NCBI GenBank assembly: GCA_965198855.1
Contig: CBDAPZ010000002.1
Location: forward strand, 1,933,880 to 1,997,879
Direction of reading: 5' to 3'
Length of the DNA stretch: 64,000 bases
DNA from: BOG-908 sp965198855
Lineage (GTDB): Bacteria; Pseudomonadota; Alphaproteobacteria; Acetobacterales; Acetobacteraceae
Shown here in pieces: positions 45,567-54,048 of the stretch. Numbering within the stretch: the stretch's first letter is position 1; every line of letters starts with the position of its first letter. A model generated the notes under the pieces. The model made no database searches and was not told the DNA's origin. It saw nothing but the letters and a program-made list of their open reading frames with translations. A program made the translations under genes and the position numbers.

Positions 45567-46533
45567 TCATGTGACGAGGTTTTTGGGCGTGCCTCCAGCC
45601 AGCACGGCTTCGATGCCGTCGAGCACCAGCATGCCCATAGCGTCGCGGGTTTCGGCGGTAGCGCTCGCGAGATGCGGGCTGAGCACCACTGTCTCGATGC
45701 CACTGTAGATATCGGGAATTTTCGGTTCTGCGGGATAGACGTCCAGGCCGGCGGCCGCGATGTGGCCGCTGAGCAGGGCGGCGGCCAGGTCTGCGTCGTC
45801 TACCAAGGATCCGCGTGCGACGTTTACCACGACGGCACGCGCGGGGAGGGCCGCCAGCCGTTCCGCGTTCAGCCATCCCGCGGTGCCAGCGCCACCAGGC
45901 GCCATCAGGCAGAGGAACTGGCTTGCTGCGAGGAATGATGCCTCGTCTGCATGGAAAACCGCTCCGCTTTCGAGCGCCGGCGGGAGGCGCGTCCGGTTGA
46001 GATAATGCACCTCCATGCCGAAGCCGGCTTGCGCGATACGGGCCAGCACTTGGCCGATCCGGCCCATTCCGAAAATCCCGAGCCGCTTGCCGGAAACCTG
46101 CACGCCGAGGAAATCCGTCGGTGACCAGCCTTTCCACGCACCGGCACGTGCAACCCGCTCGGCCTCGCCCAGCCTGCGTGCGGCCGCCAAAAGCAGGGTC
46201 ATGCCATATTCCGCAGTTGCCTGGCTCAGCACGCCTGGCGTGTTGACCACGGCGATGCCTTTCGCCCGTGCTGCTGCCAAGTCGACGTGGTCATGGCCCA
46301 CGCTGATGGTTCCGATCACCCGCAGCCGTGACGGCATTGCAGCAATGAGGGCTGAGTCGATCGGCGTTGCGGACGTGCACAAGATGGCATCCGCCTCACC
46401 GAGAACCGACGAAAACCAGTCGCGCAGTGGCTGCTGCCCTGGCATGCGCAGATTGAAGGCAGATTTGCGCGCGCATCTGCACATTCGAGGGCAAAACGCG
46501 CGTAACCAACAATGTGGGTTTGTATCCGGACAT
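45567..46533 (-). pseudogene. D-2-hydroxyacid dehydrogenase (GhrB-like) with a 5' frameshift
   Basis: The main frame encodes a D-isomer-specific 2-hydroxyacid dehydrogenase. It has GTISVGHDHVDL, the NAD loop in LGIFGMGRIGQVLARIA, VVNVARGSLVDDADL and the C-terminal catalytic His in LSPHLASAT. The true N-terminus, MSGYKPTLLVTRVLPS, lies in another frame from the ATG at 46533, behind a good ribosome site (AGAGGAG). The frames meet at the GCGCGCGC tract 46467-46474, where a one-base change joins VQMRA to AFNLRMPGQ. It is either a pseudogene, a sequencing error or a slippage site. If intact it would reduce glyoxylate or hydroxypyruvate. Confidence 0.82.
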
Positions 46534-46849
46534 GCGTGAATTCTCCTCTGGAGCGACCACAGACCAACAAATCCAAGCATCAATGTAACGCCATCCGCAG
46601 ATTACCCCGTAGTCGTTGCAGACATGTGCATGCTGCGCTGCAACAGTCACACTTTGGTGAAGTCAATGAAGGGGATAGCGGGCGATCTTCACCTATGTGG
46701 CAAAATTGCAACGGCAATCGCCTAGGCGTCCGCCGGGCGCTCGCATCCCATGATCCATCGGACTAGATGCGGCGTTGTTGTCTACGGATGCCACGCACGG
46801 TTTGCCGGCGCGCTCGGGCCAAAGACTTTGAACACAGGAGAATTCCATT
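46534..46849. other. Intergenic region upstream of the first OmpA-type gene
   Basis: No gene is supported in this stretch. GTTGCAG at 46615-46621 and CTGCAAC at 46638-46644 form a 7-base inverted repeat around 16 bases. The ribosome site ACAGGAG lies just before the ompA-type ATG at 46850. It must hold divergent promoters for the dehydrogenase and the porin-like gene, but I did not find clear boxes. Confidence 0.5.
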
Positions 46850-47971
46850 ATGAAGCTCAGGAACGCGCTACTGGTCGCGACGATGTTTGCGGCACCTGCC
46901 GTTGCTGTGGCGCAGCCCGTCACCGGCCCGTATATTAGCCTCGACGTCGGCGCCACTTATCTCGACAACCAGAACCTCAAGAGCGTGACGGTTCCTGCTC
47001 TGGGTGCAGCCAGCTACGGCAGCTACAATAACGGCCACATCAAGACCGATGTGAACGTTATGGGCAGCGGCGCCATCGGCTACGGCCTTGGCAACGGCAT
47101 CCGTATCGAACTGCAGGGCGACTATCGCCAGAATGGGCTGAAGCATTTCGGCGGTCTGGACGCTGCGGGCAACCAGGATCAGTACGAGGGTTACGTCAAC
47201 GTCCTGTATGACTTCGACATGACCCCATATGGTTTCGCGGGCATCTCGCCGTATGTCGGCGTCGGCGCTGGCTATGACCAGGTCCAGTTCCAGAACGGCC
47301 GCGCTTATGGCCTGGGCGGCAACGGCCAGTCGGTGTTCATCCGCGAGACCAACACCCAGGGCGACTTCGCCGTGCAGGGTATCCTCGGTGTCGCCTACGC
47401 CATCCCGCAGGTTCCTGGCCTGGCGCTGACCCTCGAAGGCCGCGTATCCGCGATGCCCGAGTCCGAAAACTACCACGGCCAGTTCTTCTCGCCGGGTGTT
47501 GCGACACGCATCAACTTCCGTACCGACGATACGCTGAACTTCGCCGGCCTCGTTGGCGTGCGTTATGCGCTGTTCCAGCCGGCCCCGCCGGCTCCGCCGC
47601 AGGCAGCTCCGCCGCCGATGGCAGCTCCCGCTCCGGCACCGTCGCGCACCTACCTGGTGTTCTTCGACTGGGATCGTTCTGACTTGACCGCGCGCGCCCG
47701 CCAGATCGTCGCCGAAGCCGCTACCGCTTCGACGCACGTTCAGACCACGCGTATTGAAGTCAACGGCTACACCGATCTTTCCGGCACCGCCGCTTACAAC
47801 CAGAAGCTTTCGGTTCGCCGCGCAGAGAGCGTGGAGTCCGAGCTGGTGCGTGATGGTGTTGCCCAGAGCGAGATCAGCATCCATGGTTATGGCGAGAGCA
47901 ACCCGCTCGTGCCGACCGCCCAGGGTGTACGCGAGCCGCAGAACCGCCGCGTCGAGATCATCCTGAAGTAA
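46850..47971 (+). CDS. OmpA-family outer-membrane protein, copy 1
   Basis: This 373-residue protein has a signal peptide (LRNALLVATMFAAPAVAVA). A predicted beta-barrel of about 220 residues follows, with alternating aromatic strands (VTGPYISLDVGATYL, GYGLGNGIRIELQGDYR). A Pro-Ala-rich hinge near 245-262 leads to a C-terminal OmpA peptidoglycan-binding domain (FFDWDRSDLTARARQIV, NGYTDLSGTAAYNQ, RRAESVESEL, GYGESNPLVPT). It would anchor the outer membrane to the cell wall. The next gene is a paralog, and a terminator lies between the two. Confidence 0.9.
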   Translation: MKLRNALLVATMFAAPAVAVAQPVTGPYISLDVGATYLDNQNLKSVTVPALGAASYGSYNNGHIKTDVNVMGSGAIGYGLGNGIRIELQGDYRQNGLKHFGGLDAAGNQDQYEGYVNVLYDFDMTPYGFAGISPYVGVGAGYDQVQFQNGRAYGLGGNGQSVFIRETNTQGDFAVQGILGVAYAIPQVPGLALTLEGRVSAMPESENYHGQFFSPGVATRINFRTDDTLNFAGLVGVRYALFQPAPPAPPQAAPPPMAAPAPAPSRTYLVFFDWDRSDLTARARQIVAEAATASTHVQTTRIEVNGYTDLSGTAAYNQKLSVRRAESVESELVRDGVAQSEISIHGYGESNPLVPTAQGVREPQNRRVEIILK

Positions 47972-47992
47972 GTTTGGTCTGGTCGCCAAACG

Positions 47993-48021
47993 AGGGGAGG
48001 GCGAAAGCTCTCCCCTTTTTT
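47993..48021 (+). terminator. Intrinsic terminator after the first OmpA-type gene
   Basis: GGGGAGGG (47994-48001) pairs with CTCTCCCC (48008-48015), with one G-U pair, around CGAAAG. Six T residues follow at 48016-48021. It lies 22 bases past the stop. Confidence 0.85.
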
Positions 48022-48029
48022 GTAAGCAC

Positions 48030-48117
48030 TTAAGACACAAAAGTTTTTTGCTTCTTTTTTTCAAAAAAGAAGGTCTGTTCTTTTCTGGAAAAAAGAACCA
48101 AAAACTTTCGCGTCTTG
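48030..48117. repeat. Dispersed repeat, copy I (two inverted half copies)
   Basis: A reverse half (ACACAAAAGTTTTTTGC then TTCTTTTTTTCAAAAAAGAA) meets a forward half (GTTCTTTTCTGGAAAAAAGA then ACCAAAAACTTTCGCGTC). It has the same head-to-head layout as the copy before pqqC. It separates the two OmpA-type paralogs. Confidence 0.8.
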
Positions 48118-48143
48118 AATACACGAGTCTGGAGAAAGCCTAG

Positions 48144-49256
48144 ATGAACCGCCCCTTGCTTTGTTGCAGTACTTTGCTGGTCGCGGTTGCTGGGTTTGCG
48201 GCACAGGCTCAGCCGGTCACCGGCCCCTATGTCAGCATCGGGGGCGGCGGTAATCTGTTGCAGGATGAGAGACTGCGGCTCGACGAGAATTTTCCGGCCG
48301 GACGCTTCCAATACGATATCGGCGCCACTGGCGTCGCTGCAGCCGGTTATGGCTTCGGCAATGGCTTCCGTGTCGAGGTCGAAGGCGATTATCGCTTCAA
48401 TGCGCTGCGCCAGTATGAAGGTACCAATTTCCCGACCGCTGCCGGTGGCCGCCAGACGAATTACGGCGGCATGGTGAATGCGCTGTTCGACATGGATGTC
48501 CGCTCGCCCTTCATCTACCCCTATTTTGGCGGCGGCGTCGGCTACATGGAAACCCGCTGGAAAGGTTTCGACGAAGTCGGCACCAGCACCGCCTATGACT
48601 TCGCAGCCTCCGGCACGCATGGCGACTTCGCCTACCAAGGCATCTTCGGCCTGGCGTTTCCGATGGAGTTCCTGCCGGGCCTGTCGGTCACAGCCGAATA
48701 TCGTTACATGAGCATCATGGGCAACGGCCAGTTCAATGGCAGCTCGATCGGCACCCAAGGCGCATTCGCACCGAAGGCGTTTGGCACCGCCCACGGCAAC
48801 GTGGACGTCACCAGCAACAACAACCACTCCGCCCTGATCGGCCTACGCTACCAGATCTTCCCGCCGGCCCCGCCACCGTCACCCGCGGCGGCAGCTACGC
48901 CGGCGGCGGCACCGGCCCCTCAACCGACACGCACCTACCTGGTGTTCTTCGACTGGGACCGCGCGGACCTTACCGCACGCGCCCGCCAGATCGTTGCCGA
49001 AGCCGCCAGCGCCTCCACCCACGTGCAAACCACACGTATCGAAGTAAACGGCTACACCGACCTCTCCGGCACCGCCGCCTATAACCAGCATCTCTCCGTC
49101 CGACGCGCCGAGAGCGTGGAAGCCGAACTAGTAAAGGATGGCGTCAGCCAGAGCGAGATCAGCATCCATGGCTACGGCGAGAGCAACCCGCTGGTCCCGA
49201 CCGCCAAGGGTGTGCGCGAGCCGCAGAATCGTCGCGTCGAGATCATTCTGAAGTAA
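48144..49256 (+). CDS. OmpA-family outer-membrane protein, copy 2
   Basis: This 370-residue paralog of the preceding gene has a signal peptide (LLCCSTLLVAVAGFAAQA), a barrel of about 220 residues and a Pro-Ala hinge. Its C-terminal OmpA domain is almost residue-for-residue identical to copy 1 from TRTYLVFFDWDR onward. The barrels are clearly diverged (about half the residues differ by eye) while both begin QPVTGPY. Duplication followed by barrel divergence or C-terminal gene conversion is inferred. The stop at 49254-49256 touches the left arm of a large inverted repeat. Confidence 0.9.
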   Translation: MNRPLLCCSTLLVAVAGFAAQAQPVTGPYVSIGGGGNLLQDERLRLDENFPAGRFQYDIGATGVAAAGYGFGNGFRVEVEGDYRFNALRQYEGTNFPTAAGGRQTNYGGMVNALFDMDVRSPFIYPYFGGGVGYMETRWKGFDEVGTSTAYDFAASGTHGDFAYQGIFGLAFPMEFLPGLSVTAEYRYMSIMGNGQFNGSSIGTQGAFAPKAFGTAHGNVDVTSNNNHSALIGLRYQIFPPAPPPSPAAAATPAAAPAPQPTRTYLVFFDWDRADLTARARQIVAEAASASTHVQTTRIEVNGYTDLSGTAAYNQHLSVRRAESVEAELVKDGVSQSEISIHGYGESNPLVPTAKGVREPQNRRVEIILK

Positions 49257-49460
49257 GGAAGGCCAGGGGCTCTGCCCCTGGACCCCGCTGGAGGGAGCCC
49301 CTCCAGACCTGCAGTTATTTAAACGCGAGATCATAGAGAGGGACATAACCGAGGAGTTTAGCACCCGTCGGTTTAAGTCCCTCTCTAATCTCGCCTTCGA
49401 AGAGTGCCGTCCAGGGGCTTCCCCTGGCGGGTTCCAGGGGCAGAGCCCCTGGCTTTCCTT
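49255..49460. repeat. Nested inverted-repeat element of about 206 bp between convergent genes
   Basis: Outer arms 49255-49288 and 49427-49460 are near-perfect inverted repeats of about 34 bases, and each contains CCAGGGGC...GCCCCTGG. Middle hairpins lie at 49288-49306 (CTGGAGGG/CCCCTCCAG) and 49411-49427. An inner pair, 49326-49352 and 49368-49393, forms a stem of about 26 bp around a 15-base loop. No ORF of note lies inside. It could be a miniature mobile element or an elaborate bidirectional terminator. Confidence 0.8.
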
Positions 49461-49463
49461 ACG

Positions 49464-50042
49464 TCAAGTACGCTTACCGTGGACGACGTGCTTCTGGGCG
49501 ACGCGCTCCACCGGCGGCGCGGCGGTGCAGGTTTCGAACGTCACCGGCTGCGCGATCGTCTTGCTGTTCACGAAGTCATGCAGCTCCGAGGAGTCATGCA
49601 GGCTCATCACTTCGTTGAACATGTTTGCCAGGTTTTCGCAGAAGGCTGTGCCGGCTTTCAGCCCGTCCTGTTCCTGGATGTTTGCGAGGTTACTGATGTA
49701 GTCGTCATAGGCTTTGACCGCGGCCTTGCCGTAAGCACGCTTGAAATACGCGTTGAGCGCGTGTTCCTGTTCGGCCACGGTCGGCTGATAGCGCGTCATG
49801 AACGCGTTGTATTTTTCCTGCTGCTGGCAGGCCAGCGCGGTGACCATCAGTTCGCTCTTGAGGCCCTCTATATCGAAGGCAGTGCGGTCCGCAGGGAACT
49901 CGCAAACCGGGGCCGACGCGGCGGCAGCCGTCACTTTGGCCTTGCCGTGGCTGACGTGTTTGGTCGCGGCATCGGCGATGCCACTGGAGAGCAGCGGTGC
50001 CACAAAGAGGCCGGCAAGCAGGGCATACGAGGCGACGCGCAT
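49464..50042 (-). CDS. Secreted protein of unknown function
   Basis: This 192-residue protein has a signal peptide (RVASYALLAGLFVAPLLSSGIADA) and a helical central region (ELMVTALACQQQEKYNAFMTRY, EQEHALNAYFKRAYGKAAVKAYDDYI). Three conserved-looking cysteines (CEFPAD, ALACQQ, AFCENL) and one near the C-terminus suggest disulfides in the periplasm. The basic end QKHVVHGKR echoes TKHVSHGK near the mature N-terminus. I do not recognise a named family, although similar proteins are common in Acetobacteraceae. Confidence 0.75.
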   Translation of the reverse strand: MRVASYALLAGLFVAPLLSSGIADAATKHVSHGKAKVTAAAASAPVCEFPADRTAFDIEGLKSELMVTALACQQQEKYNAFMTRYQPTVAEQEHALNAYFKRAYGKAAVKAYDDYISNLANIQEQDGLKAGTAFCENLANMFNEVMSLHDSSELHDFVNSKTIAQPVTFETCTAAPPVERVAQKHVVHGKRT

Positions 50043-50312
50043 AATTTAGAACTCCATCGAGGCAATTTGAGACAGAGGTAAACCGGCCCCCAAGATCGAT
50101 AGCAACTTATTTTTAATTGTGGTGCACTGCCAAGGGTTAACGTGACCTTCTTAAGACATAATTTGAGCATGATGTGCATAGGACACAGCGGGGCCTCTTT
50201 CTTCGCGCGGTTATCGTCAGGGTTCCCCCTGGTCCGACGCGCGGCACCACGCTATGCGCTCTCTTCCGCCCGGTTGTCCCCGGGCACGCTTCCAAGAAAG
50301 AGTGTTCGGAGC

Positions 50313-50774
50313 ATGCGCGTGCAGCCAAGATTGCTGGTTTCCTCGATCCTTCCACTTGTCGGCCTGGGCGTGCTCCTGGCCGGGTGTGCCAAGCCGCCTG
50401 CACCGGCGGCCGAGGCACCTGCCGCGCTGCCGCCGCATCTCGGGCCGCCGCCGGCAGCAAACTGCGTGGTCGCCCCTTTCCATGTGGCTGATGGTGCAAG
50501 CGCGGACGTGGCAATGAGCGTCAGCAATGATGGCGGCTTCTGTGCAGCCACGTTGACGACGGCTGGCGGCACGCCCTTTGACGCACCGCTGGTGCCGGAG
50601 AAGCCGCTGCATGGCGAGGATTCCGTGGTGCAGTACAACGGCAAGACCAGCGTGGAATACTCGGCCAATACCGGTTTCGTCGGTACGGACCGATTTGTCG
50701 TGAAGCTGATCGTGAAAGGTCAGCCGGGCTACACCACATTGACGGTGTCGGTGGACGTGCATCCGCGGTCCTGA
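50313..50774 (+). CDS. Small lipoprotein with an Ig-like or cadherin-like C-terminal half
   Basis: This 153-residue protein has a signal with lipobox LLAGC near residue 29 and a Pro-Ala-rich linker. A beta-rich domain follows (CVVAPFHVADGASADVAMSV, EYSANTGFVGTDRFVVKLIV, TTLTVSVDVHP). The FVGTDRF pattern resembles Ig-like domains of the Big_9/VCBS type, but no family can be assigned safely. CGGAG just before the ATG at 50313 supports this start; the frame extends back to 50142 without a signal peptide. It is divergent from the secreted protein gene upstream. Confidence 0.72.
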   Translation: MRVQPRLLVSSILPLVGLGVLLAGCAKPPAPAAEAPAALPPHLGPPPAANCVVAPFHVADGASADVAMSVSNDGGFCAATLTTAGGTPFDAPLVPEKPLHGEDSVVQYNGKTSVEYSANTGFVGTDRFVVKLIVKGQPGYTTLTVSVDVHPRS

Positions 50775-50806
50775 CCGAACCGTCTCTATAAAGGTGCCTC
50801 TGTATC

Positions 50807-51874
50807 GTGCGTGTAGTCGTGGCCATGTCCGGAGGCGTGGATAGCAGCGTCGTTGCCGGCCTCCTGCACGAGGCCGGCCATGAGGTGATCGGCATCACCC
50901 TGCAGCTTTACGATCACGGCCAAGCCGCGAAGCGGAAGGGTGCGTGTTGTGCAGGCAAGGACATCCACGATGCCCGCAACGTGGCTGACCGGCTCGGCAT
51001 CCCGCATTACGTGATCGACGCGGAGGCGCGGTTCCGTGCCAGCGTGATCGATGATTTTGCCGGCTCATATGCCAGAGGCGAGACGCCGGTTCCGTGCGTC
51101 CGCTGCAACCAGGGGCCAAAATTCACCGATCTGCTCGGACTGGCGCGCGATCTGGGGGCCACCGCCTTGGCGACGGGACATTACGTACGTCGTGTGGAGG
51201 GTCCGGGCGGCGCGGAATTGCATCGTGCGGCAGACCCGCAGCGCGACCAGAGCTGGTTCCTGTTTGCCACGACGCAGGCTCAGCTCGACTTTTGTCGCTT
51301 TCCGCTGGGCGACATGCAGGACAAGGCGGAGACCCGGGCCGTCGCCGCGCGGCTCGGCCTGGAGGTCGCGGACAAGCCTGACAGCCAGGATATCTGTTTT
51401 GTTCCGCAGGGCAGCTACGCCGAGATCGTCGGCAGGCTGCAGCCCGAGGCGATCGCACCTGGTGAGATCGTCAGCCGTGATGGCCGAGTGCTGGAGAGGC
51501 ACGCAGGGATCGGTCGCTACACCGTAGGCCAAGCCAAGCGCTTGGGCGCTGCGTCCAATGATGGTGGTGAGTCGCAGATCGTGATTTCGCTAGAGCCCGG
51601 CACGCGTCGTGTGGTGGTGGGGCCGCGCGATACGGTCACGGATCGACTGCGCTTGCGTGAGATGAACTGGTTGATCCAGCCGCCGGCGGACGGGTTGCGC
51701 TGCAACGTCAAGCTCCGTGCACGTGATACGATGCGAGAAGCTGTCGTTCATCGCACCGAAGAAGGCGCCGAGATTACCCTGGACCTTCCAGCTTTGCCCG
51801 CCCCCGGCCAAGGTTGCGTTCTCTACGAGGGCGACCGAGTTCTAGGCGGCGGATTCATCCAACGCCCCCGATAA
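50807..51874 (+). CDS. mnmA: tRNA-specific 2-thiouridylase MnmA
   Basis: MnmA makes 2-thiouridine at the wobble position of tRNA-Lys, -Glu and -Gln. The 355-residue protein starts at GTG 50807 with RVVVAMSGGVDSS, the ATP pyrophosphatase loop. The nucleophilic Cys lies in CVRCNQGPKF near residue 99-102 and the persulfide Cys in SQDICFVPQG near 197. The C-terminal beta-barrel ends GCVLYEGDRVLGGGFI. An ATG at 50825 is too late because it would cut into the P-loop strand. Confidence 0.95.
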   Translation: MRVVVAMSGGVDSSVVAGLLHEAGHEVIGITLQLYDHGQAAKRKGACCAGKDIHDARNVADRLGIPHYVIDAEARFRASVIDDFAGSYARGETPVPCVRCNQGPKFTDLLGLARDLGATALATGHYVRRVEGPGGAELHRAADPQRDQSWFLFATTQAQLDFCRFPLGDMQDKAETRAVAARLGLEVADKPDSQDICFVPQGSYAEIVGRLQPEAIAPGEIVSRDGRVLERHAGIGRYTVGQAKRLGAASNDGGESQIVISLEPGTRRVVVGPRDTVTDRLRLREMNWLIQPPADGLRCNVKLRARDTMREAVVHRTEEGAEITLDLPALPAPGQGCVLYEGDRVLGGGFIQRPR

Positions 51875-51884
51875 TGACGGGGGA

Positions 51885-51913
51885 TTTGGGGGGGCAGTCA
51901 CTGCTCCCCCAAA
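51885..51913. terminator. TTTGGGG / CCCCCAAA hairpin, second copy, between mnmA and dps
   Basis: TTTGGGGGGGCAG (51885-51897) pairs over 13 positions, one of them G-U, with CTGCTCCCCCAAA (51901-51913) around TCA. CTTCCTTAATT follows. It lies between convergent genes and matches the hairpin at 37378-37405. Confidence 0.75.
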
Positions 51914-51922
51914 CTTCCTTAA

Positions 51923-52456
51923 TTACTTGCCATCACCATCGCGCAGCGTACCAATCGGCTCCTGCACATGGGCCTCAAGGAACCAAAGCTGCTTGTCGAT
52001 GCCGCGGGACACTTCGGTAAACAGATCCGCGGTGTCGGCATCGCCGGCTTCCGCAGTCGCGTCGATATTCTCGCGCAGTGCATTGCCGAAATCCGCAAAG
52101 CGGTCGATCAGCGCCGCCAGATGATCGGCGATTGCGTAGACGTCGGTCGGGTAAGGCGGCAGCTTGGTCGCGCCCGCGACCACCTGGGTGGTGCCGAGTG
52201 CAGTGCCGCCAAGCTGGGCGACACGCTCTGCCATGCTATCGTTCCACTCGTCCTGATCGGTGCGAAAGGTGTCGAGCATCAGATGGATGCCGATGAAGGA
52301 CGGGCCTTTAAGGTTCCAGTGCGCCTGCTTGGTGGCAAGAGCGAGGTCGATGCCGTCGGCCAGGCGAGCATTCAGCAGCTCGATCGAGGCGGCCTTCGCA
52401 TTGGACGGCGTATGGTTACGTGTCGGGTGCATCCTGTTGGGGGGGGCTTTGGCCAT
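51923..52456 (-). CDS. dps: DNA-protection ferritin-like protein Dps
   Basis: Dps forms a dodecamer that oxidises and stores iron and shields DNA during stress. The 177-residue protein has the ferroxidase signature KQAHWNLKGPSFIGIHLMLD near residues 43-62 and DEWNDSMAERVAQLGG near 67-82. A basic N-terminal tail (PPNRMHPTRNHTPSNAK) could contact DNA. It ends AHVQEPIG, the usual helix. AAGGAAAG before the ATG at 52456 is a good ribosome site. Confidence 0.92.
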   Translation of the reverse strand: MAKAPPNRMHPTRNHTPSNAKAASIELLNARLADGIDLALATKQAHWNLKGPSFIGIHLMLDTFRTDQDEWNDSMAERVAQLGGTALGTTQVVAGATKLPPYPTDVYAIADHLAALIDRFADFGNALRENIDATAEAGDADTADLFTEVSRGIDKQLWFLEAHVQEPIGTLRDGDGK

Positions 52457-52559
52457 GGGTCATCTTTCCTTGATATGAGCGGAGAAACGCATGCTGCGTC
52501 GGGTCGTTCCGCAACGCAACGCAGCTTGGCGCCGCCGGCTTGGCTGCCTGGAATGAGTG

Positions 52560-53105
52560 TTATCGGGGCAGCTCTTTTGCAAGATCGGGCGGCAGGTCGA
52601 CCGCAAAAACCACGTTGATCGTGCCGCCGACCAGGCCGGGAAATCCGCGGATGTCGTAATCCTGCCTGCGCAATGTGCCATGTGCGGCAATGCCTTTGTC
52701 GTCATGGGTCGCTGCCAGTGTAATGGCGCGGGTGACGCCGTGCAGGGTCAGTTGGCCGCTGCTGCGTGTGGGCGTGCAGTCGCCTTCATAGGTGAGTTTC
52801 GGGAATTGTGCGGCATTCAGCATGGTGGGGCCGAGGGCCATATGCGTGCCGGCTTCTGTCGACATGGTCAGGCTGGCGACGTCCACCTGCATCGCGACGC
52901 GACAGCTTTCAGGATGGCCGGGCTCGACGCTGAGCGTGCCGGTAAAGCGCGAGAAATGTCCGGCCTGCGCGAACATGCCCATGGCATAGACGGTCAGCCC
53001 GATGCGTGCATCGCTAGGCGTCAGCTGCATCGCGCCAGCTTGCGCCGTGGTCGCGGTGAGCAGGAGGGCACCGGTAACCAGGCTCGTTCGCAGGAAGGGT
53101 GCCAC
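52560..53105 (-). CDS. YceI-family periplasmic lipid-binding protein
   Basis: This protein of about 181 residues has a signal peptide (FLRTSLVTGALLLTATTAQA) and a YceI-type beta-barrel. It shows SDARIGLTVYAMGMFAQAGHFSRFTG, AAQFPKLTYEG, LTLHGVTRAITL and DYDIRGFPGLVGGTINV (fragments). Members bind polyisoprenoids in the periplasm. GTG 53105 preceded by AGGAGAAA is the best start; an ATG at 53204 adds residues without a signal. One feature differs from many relatives: VYAMGMFAQ in place of the longer strand segment. Confidence 0.85.
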   Translation of the reverse strand: MAPFLRTSLVTGALLLTATTAQAGAMQLTPSDARIGLTVYAMGMFAQAGHFSRFTGTLSVEPGHPESCRVAMQVDVASLTMSTEAGTHMALGPTMLNAAQFPKLTYEGDCTPTRSSGQLTLHGVTRAITLAATHDDKGIAAHGTLRRQDYDIRGFPGLVGGTINVVFAVDLPPDLAKELPR

Positions 53106-53262
53106 CAGAATTTCTCCTACGACCGAACACGCTTGTAGTGCAGGCGGCCGGTCGGCGCATGCCGCTTGGCGTGCAAGCGCGCGACGCCCTATGTGGTTTG
53201 GCAAGCGTGCGCAAAGTCAGCGGGTGCGTCGTGCATCCGTCCCCGCGCGATGGAGAAAGCTC

Positions 53263-54048
53263 ATGAGCCTCAAGGGCAAGGTTGCGATCGTCACCGGGTC
53301 GACCAGCGGCATCGGGCTTGGCGTGGCGACGGCTCTGGCGGCGGAAGGCGCCTCCGTCCTGCTGAACGGGTTTGGCGATGCAGCCGAGATCGAAATGTTG
53401 CGCGCGAGGTTAGGCGAGAACCACGGCGTGACCGTTGGTCACAGCCCAGCCGATATGACGGATCCCACGCAGATCGCCGGCATGGTGGCGACGGCACGGG
53501 AGACGCTCGGCAGCGTGGACATCCTGGTGAACAACGCCGGCATACAGCACACCGCGTCGATCGAGGATTTTCCGGCGGCAAGATGGGATGCGGTGATCGC
53601 CATCAACCTTTCCGCCGCTTTCCACGGCATGCAGGCCGCCATTCCGGTGATGAAGCAGGCCGGCTGGGGACGCATCATCAACATCGCCTCGGCCCACGGC
53701 CTGGTGGCGAGTGCGAACAAATCCGCCTATGTCGCGGCCAAGCACGGCATTGTCGGCCTTACCAAGGTGGCGGGCATCGAGCTTGCCAATGCGGGTATCA
53801 CCTGCAACGCGATCTGCCCCGGCTGGGTGCTCACCCCGCTCGTGCAAAAGCAGATCGACGCCCGCGCCGAGCGAGAGGGCAGGGCGGTCGAGGACGTCAG
53901 CCGCGACCTGCTCGCCGAGAAACAGCCGATGCTGGAATTCTCCACCCCTGAGCAGATCGGCGCCATGTGCGTCTATCTGTGTTCGGCGGCCGCAAAGACG
54001 GTCACCGGTACCGCCTTGTCTATAGACGGCGGTTGGACGGCACTCTGA
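53263..54048 (+). CDS. bdhA: D-3-hydroxybutyrate dehydrogenase (SDR family)
   Basis: The enzyme interconverts 3-hydroxybutyrate and acetoacetate with NAD, linking to polyhydroxybutyrate turnover. The 261-residue protein has the SDR loop TGSTSGIGLG near residue 13, NNAGIQH near 90, and catalytic Ser and YxxxK in SAHGLVASANKSAYVAAKHG near 143-162. The substrate-specific segment PLVQKQIDARAEREG and AEKQPMLEFSTPEQIG matches 3-hydroxybutyrate dehydrogenases rather than FabG. TGGAGAAAG precedes the start. Its stop overlaps the next ATG. Confidence 0.9.
   Translation: MSLKGKVAIVTGSTSGIGLGVATALAAEGASVLLNGFGDAAEIEMLRARLGENHGVTVGHSPADMTDPTQIAGMVATARETLGSVDILVNNAGIQHTASIEDFPAARWDAVIAINLSAAFHGMQAAIPVMKQAGWGRIINIASAHGLVASANKSAYVAAKHGIVGLTKVAGIELANAGITCNAICPGWVLTPLVQKQIDARAEREGRAVEDVSRDLLAEKQPMLEFSTPEQIGAMCVYLCSAAAKTVTGTALSIDGGWTAL

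Noticed and set aside
50137..50154. TTAA-N10-TTAA resembling a CtrA box
   Set aside because: The CtrA spacing is seven bases; ten does not fit.
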